Source: Callorhinus ursinus
Taxonomy: Eukaryota; Chordata; Mammalia; Carnivora; Otariidae
Direction of reading: 5' to 3'
DNA length: 64,000 bases
Assembly (NCBI RefSeq): GCF_003265705.1
Contig: NW_020313288.1
Span: 171,877-235,876 of the forward strand
Part shown: positions 36,950 to 54,620 of the stretch, piece by piece
Layout: each line of letters opens with the position of its first letter
How positions within the stretch are numbered: position 1 is the stretch's first letter
Notes under the pieces: generated by a model
The model's input: only the letters and a program-made list of their open reading frames with translations
Told to the model about the DNA's origin: nothing
Database searches by the model: none
Translations under genes and position numbers: made by a program

Positions 36950-39900
36950 TCAGCTGAGCGTGACACGGAGGTAGGAGGTGGGCACATAGCCCTCACCTCC
37001 CTGTTTCCGCCTGACCCGGGTCCAGCCATCACCTTTGTCCTCCTCCATGAGACTGAGGTCTTCACCCTCAGCCATGGAGATGGTGCCCTCGCTGGACCCT
37101 GCCGTGGGAGGGGCAGTGGGCTCAGATCTGCTTCAGGTGCAGGTAAACACAAATCTAGCCAAAAACACCGCCCACCCCCTAAGCAGCTGATGGGACACAC
37201 AAGCTGTCCTCACCTTCAAAGTGGTATATGGCCACACAGTGACCTATGGGGGATGCCGGCTCCTCAAAATCCTCATCAAACTCCGTGTAGATGGGGGCAT
37301 CCTGACCCTCCTCGGAGAGGGGCTCCTCAGAGCTGGTTGGAGAGAGCAAAGCAGGTCAGGACAAGCCTCCCAGGTGCTGGGGCCAGACCCACTCTGGCCT
37401 CCACACTCACCTCTCCTTGTCATCCTGCGGTCTGCTGTTGGTGCTGCTGTCTGGTGGGGCGCTGGCTGGGGGCTCTGGAGGCCGGGTGTGGCGGCCCAGG
37501 CTGTCCCCCCGGTTGCTCAGGACCCGGCTCTCGGCTTCCGCCAGCCAAGCCTGAGAGGAGGGAGTCACAGTCAATTCCAGGGCAGGGCTCCGGGGTCAGC
37601 CCGTCCTGGGCCTGGAGGTTTCCTGAGATCACCCATGCACACCCAAGGCTGTGATGAGAAACAGCTGGGGCACCACCCCCACCGAACACCTCCCTGTCCC
37701 TGCCCCCCCCCACCCCGCCAAGGAAGTGACTCAGCTAGGCCCGCTGGCCCCCACCCCTCCCCAGGGTCTTCCCTGACCTCATACTTGTGCACTTCCAATT
37801 TCAGCCGTTCGATGTTGTTCAGGGTTTCCGTGATCCGGGGCTCCAAGCTGGCAGGGTCCCCCATCTGGGGTGTCTTCTCATACACATCCTTCATTTTCTT
37901 CAGGGCTTCTCTAGGATTGACACAGACAGATCAGAAAGAACAGTCCCATATGGCTTAACAAGCAAAAAAAAAGAAAAAAAAATGTGCTTGGCTTCAAGGA
38001 GCCAATAGCAAGAAAAGGCAGTGGTTAAATCACAAATGCTGGTGCTTCACTGCCTGGGTTCGAATCCCAGTCTGGGCATTTCCTTGTCTGTGAGTGTGGG
38101 TCAAGTTACCGGACCTCTCAGTACGCAAATCTGGCAAGTGGGGATAACGATGCATATATCTCATTAAGTGGCTGCAAAGATTAGAATGGTGCCTTTATTT
38201 ATTCAGATACACGTTGACTACCTACTGCATACCAGTCACTGTTCCAGCCATCAAAATATAGCCCTACACAAGACAGTCAGGATTCTGCCCTGGCTCACGG
38301 TCGCAGGAGAACTTGGGAACGCCAGTGAATCTATGTAAAGGATTTGAAATAGTGTATAGCACACAGTAAGCACTCTAAATGCTCGGTGTTATTATCGTTA
38401 GTCCCTGGTCCCTATCTCCTCCAAGACTATGTATATAGGCAGTAATAGTAACAAGCATAGACCTTGGAATACGTCAAACCTGGGTTCAACTTCTTTCCAG
38501 TCCTAATACCACATCCAGGCCACGGGGAAACAAGCAGAGAGGGGGGATAGCGAAAATTCAACGCCAACCTGTCCTGACTCCAAAGCATGCTCCCTTCACC
38601 CCTACATCATAAAGACTCGGGGCGCCTGGGTGGTTCAGTCAATTAAGCATCTGCCTTCGGCTCAGGTCATGATCCCAGGGTCCTGGGATCGAGTCCCATG
38701 TCAGGGGCTCAGCAGGGAGCCTGCTTCTCCCTCCCCCTCTGCCCCTCCACACGTTGTGCTCTCTCTCTCTCTCTCTCAGATAAACAAAATCTTTAAAATA
38801 AATAAATAAATAAAAATAAAGACTCAGGTAGTTCTGAATGGAACTTTACACCAATAAAAGCTTTGTACAATAAAAGTTTTGTACAAGAGGTTCTATGCAA
38901 ATGACAAGAGAGAACTGGGCTGCCCGTCCCCAAGTGGCAAACGTCATTCCTATTATTTAAGGAGTGGGAAGAGGCTCTTGTTGCTTGGAAGAAGTGAGTA
39001 CAGATTTTCTTTTTTTCAATCTGGCAGATTTTTTTATTGTTAATATTTTAAGTGTTTGAGTTATTAAGCAGATAACCATGGGTGAGTTTTTTTTTTTTCT
39101 TTTAGCCAATTATGGTAGTAAATGAGACTAATAGATGTTTTTATATTGAACCATCTTTGCATTACTGGGATAACACCCAATCGATCATGACTTGTCTTTA
39201 AAAAAGTTATGTTTTTATTATGGTAAAATACACATTAACACGAAAGTTCCCACTTGAACCGTATCTAGGTGTACAGTTCCATGCTATCATATCAAGTACA
39301 GCCACACTGTTGAGCAACAATCCCCATCACACGGAACATTATTTTTAAAATACATCACTGGATTCGTCTGGCTGGGAATCTGCATCCAAGATCCTAAGTG
39401 AAGTAAAATGAGCCCAGAATTTGAATGTCTTGAATTCTCACTAAGAGATATCGGAATTGATTCCACCAAGCCTCCTAAATGAGCTGGCAGCTTTCACTTT
39501 TTCTGTTTGCTGCAATGACTTGTGTAAGAGGGGAAGTAACTGTTTCCTTCTAAGTATGGTAGGAATCACCTGTAAAACCACCGGTGCCTGGGGCTTGTTC
39601 GGGAGAGCTCAGAGTACCATTTCAGTATAGTTCATTTATCCTTTTATTTTTGTTCCTTGCCTGCCTGCCCCCAATCTTACCTCTGGTCGACCTCCTTCTG
39701 TAGCTCACGATTCCGTTCTTCCAGCTGCTGCTGAAGTCGTTTTCTCTGCTGCTCTGGAGGCAAGTGGCTGAAATCCTCCGTCACCACTGTCTGCAAGGTG
39801 GGAAGAAGACTGAGTTTGGGATCAGGGATTCTCAGCGTCCAGGCTCTGACAGTGCAAAGACATACCAAGTCCACCTTCCTCCCCACCCAAGGTTCTTGGG

Positions 39901-42900
39901 GGGCAAGGCCATGCACAGAGCAAAGCAGGTCCGGGTCCAGAAACCGGAGGAGGGGGCCCAGCCGGCGGCAGGAAGCGAGCCCAGGGTCCCGCCACCCAGC
40001 CGCTAGGCAGGCCGGGGCCGCCCCCTCCTCCCCCGGAGGCCTCACTTACCCCACGGCTGCCTCGAAGGCTGCAGAAGGATGCTAGCCGCGGTTTGACTGA
40101 CTTACTGATCTCACTCAGTATGGCCAAGGGGTCGAGGCCGGAGCGGGGGGATGGGGGTCCGTTAGGCAATGGAGAGGGCAGGGGGCCCCCCAGGGAGGAG
40201 AGGGGTGGGGGGCGTGGCTACCGGCGGGGCAGGGGAGGGGGTGGGTCAGACGGGGTGGGAGGATGTAGAGAAGGAGGATGGACCGACGGACGGACGGACG
40301 CAATAAAGAAAAAAGAAAAAACAAAATGGAGAAAAGAAAAGAAAAAAAAACGGTAAGAAAACCACAACTCAAGATGCACAATCACGCACAGAAAATGCAT
40401 GCAAAGAGCAACACAAAAATCTGGGAGGTGGTGGGGAGGGCATTAGACTGTGAGCCAGAAGGCCAGACCCCTCCCTACCCCCGTATGTCACCTCTCCCTT
40501 GAATTCTATATCCAGTACCTACCATGGGGCCTGGGGGGAGGGGAGAGGGGCAGGGAGGCCCAGGGTTCTGTCCACCCAGCTTTCTGGGCTCACAGTCTAG
40601 AAGGTACAGGGAGATGCATTCGGGGAGTCAAGATCTCAGACAGGTATATGGCCACAGAAATCAGAGGCAAGCAGAGAGAAAGGTAAAGGCATGAAGTATC
40701 AAAAGGGTCACAGGTGGGGTTGAAGCTGCGGGAGTCCCGTGTACAAAGTGAGGAGAGGTATCAAATTATATGTCAAGAGGGATCAAAACTATGTAACAGG
40801 GGTCATGAGATATAAACCTGGGGGCGGTGTCTAAGGTATAAAACAGGGGTGTCCAGCTATGTGCTTGACAATAAACCAAAAGTCCCAAGAAAAAACAGCC
40901 TGAGGGTCGGGGGCCCAAGGACCCACTGGCAGGACGGACTCCAGGGGAGTCCTTAGGGCGAGTATCTTAAGCCCTCATCCAGCCCTGAATCCCAGAAGCA
41001 GGTCTTCTCCCAGCATCCCGAGAAGCAGCAGACAGACGCCACAGGCCCCCTCCCTGCACCCCCCTCAGCCTTGGGGGACTCCCAGGCCAATAGCCGGGCC
41101 GCCTCCCTTCCCTCCAGCCCGGGCCAACAGCCAAGAGGAAAATTCCTGCCCAGGACTCAGCGTCCCGGCGGCTGGGCCTGACTCAGTGGGGGCCCCCCTT
41201 TCCCCACTCACACTCCCCCTCCCAAGGGCCCCGGCCCCCACCTTGTTCTTCTTGCCGAAGGGCCAGCGCTTGGCACGGCTACGGCCTGAGCCTCGGAGCT
41301 CAGGCCGTCCATCGGAGGGGGTGCCCAGGCTGCTGTCTGAGGGCACGCGGTTCATGGGCTGGCTGAAGTCTTCGAATTCCACGTCACCAGGGCGGGCAAA
41401 GCCTGACTTGTGCAGCTCGATTAGGACCTGGGAATCCTGCGAGGAGGGGCGGGGGGTGGTGGGCGGGGAGCAGTCAGGGACAAGACTAGGGCCTGGGGTC
41501 GTCCAACTGCCCACCTGTCAGCCCACTCGCCCAGGACCCCACACGCACGTTCTTGGCATCTACGGCATCTGCAGCCACCTTCATGCCCTCCAGACATTTC
41601 GCGATGATGGGCACCACCTGTAGCTCAGCCTCCGACAGGAGCCCATACCCGGCTCCCAGGTGGGTGGCCCGCCGCTCATCCATGTCCTGCAGCTTCTGCA
41701 GAGACGGGACAGGGGCGCTAATGGGGACCAGGAGCAGTGATTCAGGCCGCAAACATGATGGGGCTCCACACTGGCCCCAGCCCTGAGCCCAGTCTGGTGG
41801 GGAAAACACAGCATTGAACAGAGACTTCCAGCCCAGGGTGGCCAGTGGAGAGGCATGGGATAGGGGAGATTTGAGAGGGGAGTCTGAGGAAGCTCCTGCC
41901 TTGCCTGGGGAGTCAGGAAAGGCTTCTCAAAGGAGGTGGCAATGAAGCCAGGGCTTTGAACAGACACCACACCCAGCACAGATACTGCCTGTCCCAGGGT
42001 GGAGTGGAGTGAAGAGGCTAGAGCAGAGGAGGGGAAATTCGGGCCCTTTCAGAGGGGTTGTGAGAGCTGGGGCTTAGAAGGATGAATAGGAGTTTCGGAA
42101 GGAAAGAAAGACATCCCTGACAGAAAAACACAGTTCGAGTAAAGACAGAGCTCACCGTTGTTTCCAATGTCCTTTCGATTCAGAGATCGGGACATTGCCG
42201 CTAAGGTTTTGACAAATGTGTAAGAGTCGGTTAACTTTGTGGGTCTTGCAGGAGGGGGCACCAGGGACTTGGAACACTCACATCAAATATCTGGGGCATC
42301 TGAGAAAAATAGAAGTGGGACTGGTCTCGGTTGAAACGCTGCAGTTGGGCTGCATACTCATTTTTGCTTTCTTCTGCCATGTGACTGCGAAGGTGGGCTT
42401 GTTGCTTGGCCTGAGGAATATCGAGGCAGGGGTCGCTGCCAGGTTCTGGCTCCATCCCCGCCGGACCGCCAAGCCCATCCCAGACCCCACAGGTACCTTC
42501 TCCACGTCAGCCTTGGTGGCATTGATATCCTGATCGAGTCGCTCAGCGGTCTGGGCTGCCTTTTCAGCCTCCCGGCAGTCCCGCTCAAACTTACGCTTAC
42601 TCTATCGGGGACAGAGCCAGAAGGAGGTAGAAGGTGAGAAAGCAAGGTTTCAGAGACTGGGGGGGACGTCACCCAGCAAATGGTGTGGGGGGGGGTGCAA
42701 CGGGCATGCTGGAAACCCATGGGAGGGGCTCCAGGCCAGACAACGCAGGCAGCTGCATGAAACAGCGACCATCAGCCTGCTCCTCAGGGTCAGAGCCACC
42801 CTTCTCCTTACCCACAGACTCACATTCTCCAGCTGTTTGAAGCTACTTTCCAGCTGCTGCTGAGCCCGGCGGCCTTCCTGAAAGTGCTGTTCCAACAGAA

Positions 42901-45457
42901 ATGGTTAGGCTCCCCTGGGTTGAGGTAGCAGTCCCCGGGCAGACCCAGAGCGGGGATCACTCACCATCTTTCTCTCCTGTTTCATCTCCTGTGAGTATTT
43001 GGCCAGCTCGAGACACACGCGGACGCCGAGGTTCTCGGCCACCAGCTCTCGCTGGCCCGCAAAGTCATTCACCTCCTGGAGAATCTGCACGAAGGACTGC
43101 TGCTGGCTGAACCTGGGGCAAGATGGGCAGGGGCGAGCCAGGGTCAGGTACCCATCCCCCCACCCCCCAGGAGCCCCAGGACCCACCTCCAGATGGGAAA
43201 GGGAAAGCCCCAACACATTCCTCCTGGAAGCAACCATAAATTCTGGTCCATATCCCTTACCCCAAACCCTTCAGGGGGATGCATTTCAGAACTCAGAATT
43301 TTTCAGGTCTAGAAAGGGGACATAATGCTTATACCATCTTTTATGCATCACCCCAGTGGGGTCAGGGGCAGCATCCTGTAATCAAACACTGTTAAGTATT
43401 TTTGCAGTGAGAGGTATTAATCTTCACACTAAGTGCGATAAAAACCAAGGACATGATGAAATTAAGTCAGGTCAGGTCAGAGACCACTGCCAAACTACCA
43501 AAACAATCTTTTGATTTCTAGAGCTTTTTGGATTCTGGAACTGGGGGCCTGGAATGAAGCGCAATCCTCCTGTGACACTTACTATGGGCTAGACACTGCT
43601 TCAACACACTATCTCAGTTAATCTTCAAATGAGCCGTACAAGGTCATCGTCATCATCATCATCATCCCGTTTCACAGGTGAGGAAAACAGGCATAAAACG
43701 TAAGTCAATTACCCAGAGTCACTTGTTTAGTAACTGCTGGAGCCTCCCTCACTTAATAGGAGAGGCAAATGGAAAACTCATCAATTGCCCAAAGTCGTGG
43801 GGCTGGAAAATAGCGGATATAGGATTCCAGCAGAGATGATGGGGATCCTGCATCCATGCTCATCCCTGTAGGTGGGAACTGAAGCACGAGGTGAGGGACT
43901 TGCTTAGGTAGTCTAGCTGAGGCAGAGGAAGTGAGACCAACACCCCTGGCCCCCCAAATCTAGCCTGGCAATCCCTCTCCATCCTTACTTGGATTCCGGG
44001 TCATCTTTGGCAGGTCTCTTGGGCAGGTATTTTTTCACCAGGCTCCTAACGGAGAGAGGCAGAAAGGCTGAGCCCCCAGCCCTCCAACAGCTTCCCCAAG
44101 CCCCAGGCGGATCCATCCTAGGGTCTCACCTCAGCTGCTTTGCATAAGCCTGCTCCACCTCGGTCCGCTCTTTCACGAACTTCACATACTTGTCCAACAG
44201 GTCCAGCCCCCACTGCGTGTGCCGCTCGAGCACCTCAAACTGATCCTGGAAGCGGGTGGAGGATTCGAGATCACGACGTTGGGGCCCGTGTGGGACCCCA
44301 CGGGCCGGAGGACCAGGCGCAGGAGAAGCCTCAAGGCTCAGAGCTAGCAGAAGGTGTGGCTTCCCGGCCCCGCCCCGGGCGGCGCGGGGGGAGGCAGGAA
44401 ACCGGCGGGAACCCCCTCCCCTTCCCGGGAAGGGCCAGGGAACAGGGGCGGGGCCCCAGGCGGACCACAGGGTCCCCGTCTCCAGACCGCCAAGAGGGGT
44501 GTGGAATGGGGCAGAGCCACTCCCCCCTGCCCCGGCTCCCCTAATCCCCCCTCCCAAGATTCCGGAAAATCCGGCCGGCCCGGCGTGAGTCAGGACCAAA
44601 GGGGCAGGGTTAGCCGCAGTTTGGGGGGCCCCAGAATGTCCAGGAGACAGGCACCATGTTCCCCGGGTCGCCATGCTTCCCGGGGTCCCCCCAAAATGTG
44701 ACTCAGTTTCCCCCACTAACGCCACTGCACCTCCGAAAGAAATTCCAGAGTTGCGGGGGAAGGAATCTAGTTACCCCTCTGCACCCAGAAACCCAGGGAT
44801 GCCACCGCCCCCATAAAAAGGAGGGGTCAGAGGTCCCGACTAGGATACGGGGAAATTTCTGGGGCTTCCAGAGCAGAGGTCAGAGGCTGCCTAGGGCCGG
44901 CCCCTCCCAGTGCCTGGGGCGGGATGGGGGAGGGGGCTGCGAGGCAGCCTCGCAGCCCCCTCCCCCCCAGAGCGTCCCAAGCCCCTAGGTGCTGATTGGA
45001 GGCGCCGAAAGGGCGGCCAGAACTTCTAGGTCCCACGTGGGGTTGAAAGTGGCCAGAGGGGCCCCTCCCCCGCCCGAACCGGACAGGCGGGCGGCGGGCA
45101 GGGACCCAGGGGCCGTAAGATAAGCCGCCCGCCCAGCCAGGGTGCTCAAAATAGGTGACCTCGCCCGGCCGCCCCGGCCTGGTCCCAGGACTTCTGCCCT
45201 CTTCACTCTGAACCCCGCGCTCAGTTTCCCTAATCCGCTCCTGCAAGGTCGCCCTTCGCCCTGGGCGTCCTGAAACGCCCTGGGAAACTCCGAAAGAAGG
45301 CGAAAAGCGGGGACTCCAGGGGTCTCCGAAGGGGGAAAACGCCGAGCCCCCGCTAAGGTCTTGCAGAAGCAAAGGGGGAGGGGATCTGGACTCCAGAAAG
45401 GGAGGAACTTGGAGCCGGGCCTATCGGACTCACCCACAGCTCGGTGCCCCAATCCAT
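36950..45457 (-). CDS. TRIP10: TRIP10 (CIP4), F-BAR / HR1 / SH3 protein, complete coding sequence
   Basis: Cdc42-interacting protein 4 bends and tubulates membranes and links active Cdc42 to actin assembly. Coding exons, in transcript order: 45457-45434, 44245-44130, 44045-43989, 43112-42965, 42886-42824, 42601-42497, 42410-42282, 41695-41549, 41436-41242, 40217-40050, 39790-39681, 37910-37778, 37550-37411, 37332-37214, 37098-36950. They sum to 1803 bases (600 aa; human 601), all GT-AG and in frame. The start MDWGTELW matches human. Exons 1-8 (residues 1-263) form the coiled-coil F-BAR module. Exons 9-10 are a Ser/Pro-rich linker. Exons 11-12 (about 385-465) are the HR1 coiled coil that binds Cdc42-GTP. 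Exons 13-14 carry an acidic Pro/Ser region. Exons 14-15 are the SH3 domain ([24 protein letters not shown]), which recruits WASP and dynamin in this family. Confidence 0.98.
37911..39680 (-). other. TRIP10: TRIP10 intron 11, repeat-rich
   Basis: The largest TRIP10 intron. It holds a forward MIR (about 38020-38180: GCCTGGGTTCGAATCCCAGT), a reverse L2 end (about 38194-38290), a Can-SINE (38619-38815), and L1 fragments in reverse (about 39010-39350: TATATTGAACCATCTTTGC; GTAAAATACACATTAACACG). No extra exon was recognised. Confidence 0.7.
38619..38815 (+). mobile_element. Can-SINE in TRIP10 intron 11
   Basis: Head GGGGCGCCTGGGTGGTTCAG and A/T tail, flanked by ATAAAGACTC on both sides. It is the only Can-SINE found to the right of 30 kb. 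Confidence 0.93.
40050..40217 (-). other. TRIP10: TRIP10 exon 10, proline-rich and probably optional
   Basis: A 168-base exon, exactly 56 codons with phase 0 at both ends, so it can be skipped without a frameshift. It encodes [20 protein letters not shown] and then [18 protein letters not shown]. It sits between the F-BAR and HR1 modules. CIP4 isoforms lacking this segment are known in human; skipping here is inferred from that and from the phase. Confidence 0.75.
40218..41241 (-). other. TRIP10: TRIP10 intron 9
   Basis: Begins after exon 9 and is unusually G-rich near exon 10, with a GGAC/GGAT repeat run (40277-40301, GGATGGACCGACGGACGGAC) and an A-rich stretch at 40303-40350. No mobile element is clear; no exon is recognised. 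Confidence 0.5.
43113..43988 (-). other. TRIP10: TRIP10 intron 3
   Basis: Contains a reverse MIR-like segment (about 43560-43780: TCACTTGTTTAGTAACTGC, CCCGTTTCACAGGTGAGGAA) with a short (CAT)n at 43649-43666. The rest is not recognised. Confidence 0.5.
44926..44966. repeat. Perfect 19-bp inverted repeat in TRIP10 intron 1
   Basis: Left arm 44926-44944 (GGGGGAGGGGGCTGCGAGG), 3-base loop CAG at 44945-44947, right arm 44948-44966 (CCTCGCAGCCCCCTCCCCC). All 19 pairs match and 14 of the 19 are G-C or better placed. It is about 490 bases inside the intron from exon 1. Confidence 0.95.
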
Positions 45458-45740
45458 GCTGCTCCCGCCGAAGCCGCCGCCGCCGCCGCCGCCGCGCCCG
45501 GTCCCCGCCGCCCGCCGCCGGGAAACTCGGCTTGGAGCGGTGCGCCCGGCCCCGCCCGCCAGGCCCCGCCCACTCCAGGCTCGGCCACGCCCCCGCAGGC
45601 CCGGCCACGCCTCCATCAGCGCGGAAGCCCAGAACAGCGCCCTAAAGGCGGGACCCCCCAGGAGGCGGGGCACAACGGACGCCCCGCCCCCTCTTAAAGG
45701 AAAGTTGCCACCAGCCGCCTTTGGACCGACGCCTTAAAAG
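45458..45740 (-). promoter_or_regulatory. TRIP10: TRIP10 5' UTR and CpG-island promoter
   Basis: Just upstream of the TRIP10 ATG. GC boxes (CCCCGCCC on the plus strand) lie at 45550-45557 and 45564-45571, more follow at about 45588-45695, and there is no TATA box. The first about 35 bases upstream of the ATG hold a seven-unit GCC run (45473-45493), which is CGG when read in the transcript sense. Confidence 0.75.
45473..45493 (-). repeat. TRIP10: CGG trinucleotide run in the TRIP10 5' UTR
   Basis: Seven GCC units on the plus strand, 16 bases upstream of the ATG, so the TRIP10 transcript would carry (GGC)7 close to its start codon. Confidence 0.85.
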
Positions 45741-47280
45741 ACCCCCACCCATTTTCCAAATCCCCCGGGCCCTTCTTCACCCCATCCTCCCCAACCCTAC
45801 CCCGCCCGGGACTGTTCTTACTTTTCTCTTTTCCTTCAACCATTCCTTAAAGGGACAAGACATTAAAACCCCAACCCGAGAGGTCCTTCCCCCCACCCCG
45901 TCGCTGGGAGAACCTGAGGTCACCCCGCTCTTGCGGGCCGGCCCGGCTCCAGACATCTATGCTGGGCCCACTAATGGTCAGGTTTCCTCCGGCCACAGGG
46001 CGGATGGGAGGACTTCGATCCTGCCCAGAACGCGCCTCTGCCAAGGCCCGATCCATTAGCACCCCCACCGCATCCTGCCTTCCCCCCTCCCAAAGTCTGC
46101 GCCGGGAAACTGAGGACGGGCCGTCCTTGGGGCACCGGGCCCAGGTCTTTCCTCGGCCCTCATCCAGTTCGCGCTTCCACCTGCCCATTTTCCAGTCGCA
46201 TCCATTTAGACCCAATCAGGCTTCACTCTCTGTACAGCCCCTGGTTCCGACTCCACCTCTCCCTCCAGACACTCGGGCCCTGGGGCTTGGAAGTCTGTCA
46301 CCTCCCTCATAAAAGTCTGTTCACACTTCATTAATCTCTTTAAGGCACTGAGATGAAAGGGGAGAGAGAACCCTCCAGCTCTCACCCTCATCCTCTCCTG
46401 CCTTTGGTCCTTAGTGCCTATGGAGGTGACAGACGTCCCAGAGCCCCCAGGCACAAGTTAGGCTCTAAGCCTCCGGGCTCCCAGTACACAAACCAGTACA
46501 CATACTGGGGAGCCCAGGAGGATAGCCCCAGGAGCCCATACTGGGACAGATGGCTCTGTGGGGACCTGGCCCCACCTGCTGGTGGCTTCTGAGCTAGAAA
46601 ACCTCAAGTTGCAAAGTGAGCTGTGCCCCAGGGCTTGGGCGACCAGATGAGTCAGGGGCTCGGCATGGGTTCTGACCTCAGTGGCTTAGCCTGGTATTAA
46701 GAGTCTCAACACTGGCCTCAAACTCAAATTGGAATTTGGACTCACTCCAGGTCGGCACCACATTTGGGATGGGATCTGACTCGGGTCAGAAGTTTAGCGG
46801 AGGGGTCAGCTACCCACTAGGAGGTCTTGGACTCAAACTAGGGTCCAGAGGTCAGGCCTAGTCTGGGGTCAGGGCTCAGTCCAGGTGGGGGGCTCAACCG
46901 GAGATTAAGGCCCAGGCTCAGCGTAGGTCGAGGGTCAGAAGGGAGTGGGGAAGTCTGGATTTCAGGCTGATGTTCGGGCTCAGTTGCAGGTAAGGACTCA
47001 GCCTGGGGTTGGTGTTCAGTCCGTCGACAAGCCCAGCCTGGGATCTTTGGGTGGGCTACTAGCTGCCTCACTCTACGATAAAGGAGGCTCCGCCTAACGC
47101 TGGAATTCAGCCCGGGGTCATAGGTCATCCTAGGGTCAAGATTTTAGCCTGGGACGAGGTTTCGGTCCTTCGTGGATCAGGAAGATTAGAACAGGGCAGG
47201 CCTCGGCAGATGTGCGTGTTTACCAAAAGCCTGGGCTCTGGCTGGGAGCCACATCCCCAGGGTAAAAAGAGGAAGTCCGT
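45741..47280. other. TRIP10 / GPR108 divergent interval
   Basis: Separates two promoters that point away from each other. 45741-46620 shows no mobile element I can name. About 46650-47165 is a decayed tandem array. No convincing coding exon is present; open frames here are GC-rich accidents. Confidence 0.55.
46650..47165. repeat. Decayed minisatellite with many GGTCA half-sites
   Basis: Loose repeats of a unit like GGCTCAGCCTGGGGTCAGG, about 20-25 bases, strongest from 46795 to 47160. A DR1 nuclear-receptor type element GGGTCATAGGTCA lies at 47115-47127. Confidence 0.6.
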
Positions 47281-47708
47281 CCTTGGGGATGTCGGGAAAT
47301 GTAGTTTATTGAATGCCCTGTAGCGCTCTCTGGTCTCACTGCATTCTGGGTAATGTAGTCCTGGACCGATCTTCAGTTGGGCGTGGGTGAAGGAATTCCG
47401 CTTCAAGGGCTGGCCATCAGATCCATCAGATTGGTTAGATGGACTGTTTATCAAATTACATCAGTACAATCGTTCTAGTGATTGGTGAGAGTGGAGGCGG
47501 GTTAAGCAGTATCAGCAGCCCATTCGGAGCTGGTGATGTCCATTTCGCGTCGTGCGGGGGAGTGGCGCGGATTTTCGAGGAAACGATCGCTGATTGGCTG
47601 GGACGGCTTGACCTGCCAGAGGGTCGGCCCCCATCGTGCGGCGATTGGCTCACCCGTTGGCGGGTGGGTGCGTCAGAGGCGGTGTCTGGGGAGGTGGTGG
47701 CTCCAGAG
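47281..47708 (+). promoter_or_regulatory. GPR108: GPR108 promoter with ZNF143-type and CCAAT boxes
   Basis: 47341-47361 holds GCATTCTGGGTAATGTAGTC, a near-consensus ZNF143/THAP11-type site in reverse; a half-like copy GGGAAATGTAGT lies at 47294-47305. Three inverted CCAAT boxes (ATTGG) follow at 47481-47485, 47593-47597 and 47644-47648, the last 61 bases before the ATG. No TATA box is seen. This layout is typical of a housekeeping promoter. Confidence 0.75.
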
Positions 47709-53783
<6,075 letters not shown>

Positions 53784-54165
53784 TCATCCCCAGTGTCTGG
53801 AACCTTCCTCCTTCCCCCACCCCCCGCCTCTGCCCTCCACACACATTCCTCACTCTCCAGCTCCTCTCCCAAAGCACGTGTGGCGGGGGGAGGAGGGCGC
53901 CGGGCTGCATGCAGCACCCAGCTCCCTGGGGCTTGAGGTCCAGGAGCCCATTCAGAAGAGGGCCCCCTTCTTCCCCCCAAGCACTGGGCAGCCCTGTCCC
54001 TGCCCAGAGCCACCCACCTCTCGCAGCTGGGCAATATGATCTATTTTGCTACCCTGGTTTCTTGCCTTTCTGGGTGTTGAGGTCTAACACTGAGGTTGGG
54101 TTTACAATTTAGAGACCTGTATTCCTTGTGGAGGGAGGGTTGACTGCAACCTCCATTGCTCTACA

Positions 54166-54440
54166 TAGTCAATAAATATCAGTTGAGCATCTGCTCTGTG
54201 CCAGGCCCCATGGCGGGTACTGAGGACAGAGCAGTGGCGAAGACCCACTCAAGGGACTTAACGGTTGGGGGTGGAGGCCAGTCAGGGAGAGGACTGAGTC
54301 ACCAGACAGTTCCATCACAGGGCCTTGACCCAGCCTGGGAAGTGAGGGAAAGGTATATAGAGAAGTGGGGGGAAGGGTAGCAGGCCCAGGTAAGGGGACA
54401 GCATGTGCAGAGGCTGGAGGGCAGGAAAATGTGGTGGGCA
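54166..54440 (-). mobile_element. L2 3'-end fragment
   Basis: TATCAGTTGAGCATCTGCTC then TGTGCCAGGCCCC is reverse L2 3' end. Confidence 0.7.
54171..54176 (+). terminator. GPR108: Likely GPR108 polyadenylation signal
   Basis: AATAAA, 388 bases after the stop codon. It lies at the left end of an L2-like segment (CAATAAATATCAGTTGAGCA), so the signal may derive from the repeat. No earlier AATAAA is seen after the stop. Confidence 0.6.
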
Positions 54441-54499
54441 GCCCCGCAAGAGCTCACACGGAAGACTGGAAGTAATCGTGCCTAACACGTAGTGATGCT

Positions 54500-54620
54500 C
54501 CTCTTCCGAGGCTTCTGTTGATCCTAATTCCTATCGGAAAGCCTGTGAGACACAGAGAGGCGAAGTCACTTGCCCAGGGTCACACAGCTGACAAGCTGGG
54601 AGACTCGGGACCCAAAACAG
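54500..54620 (-). mobile_element. MIR fragment
   Basis: GACACAGAGAGGCGAAGTCA then CTTGCCCAGGGTCACACAGC is a reverse MIR core. Confidence 0.75.

Noticed and set aside
36875..37654. Plus-strand open frame of 259 codons
   Set aside because: It lies opposite TRIP10 exons 13-15 and their introns, is GC-rich and has no recognisable domain. It is an antisense accident.
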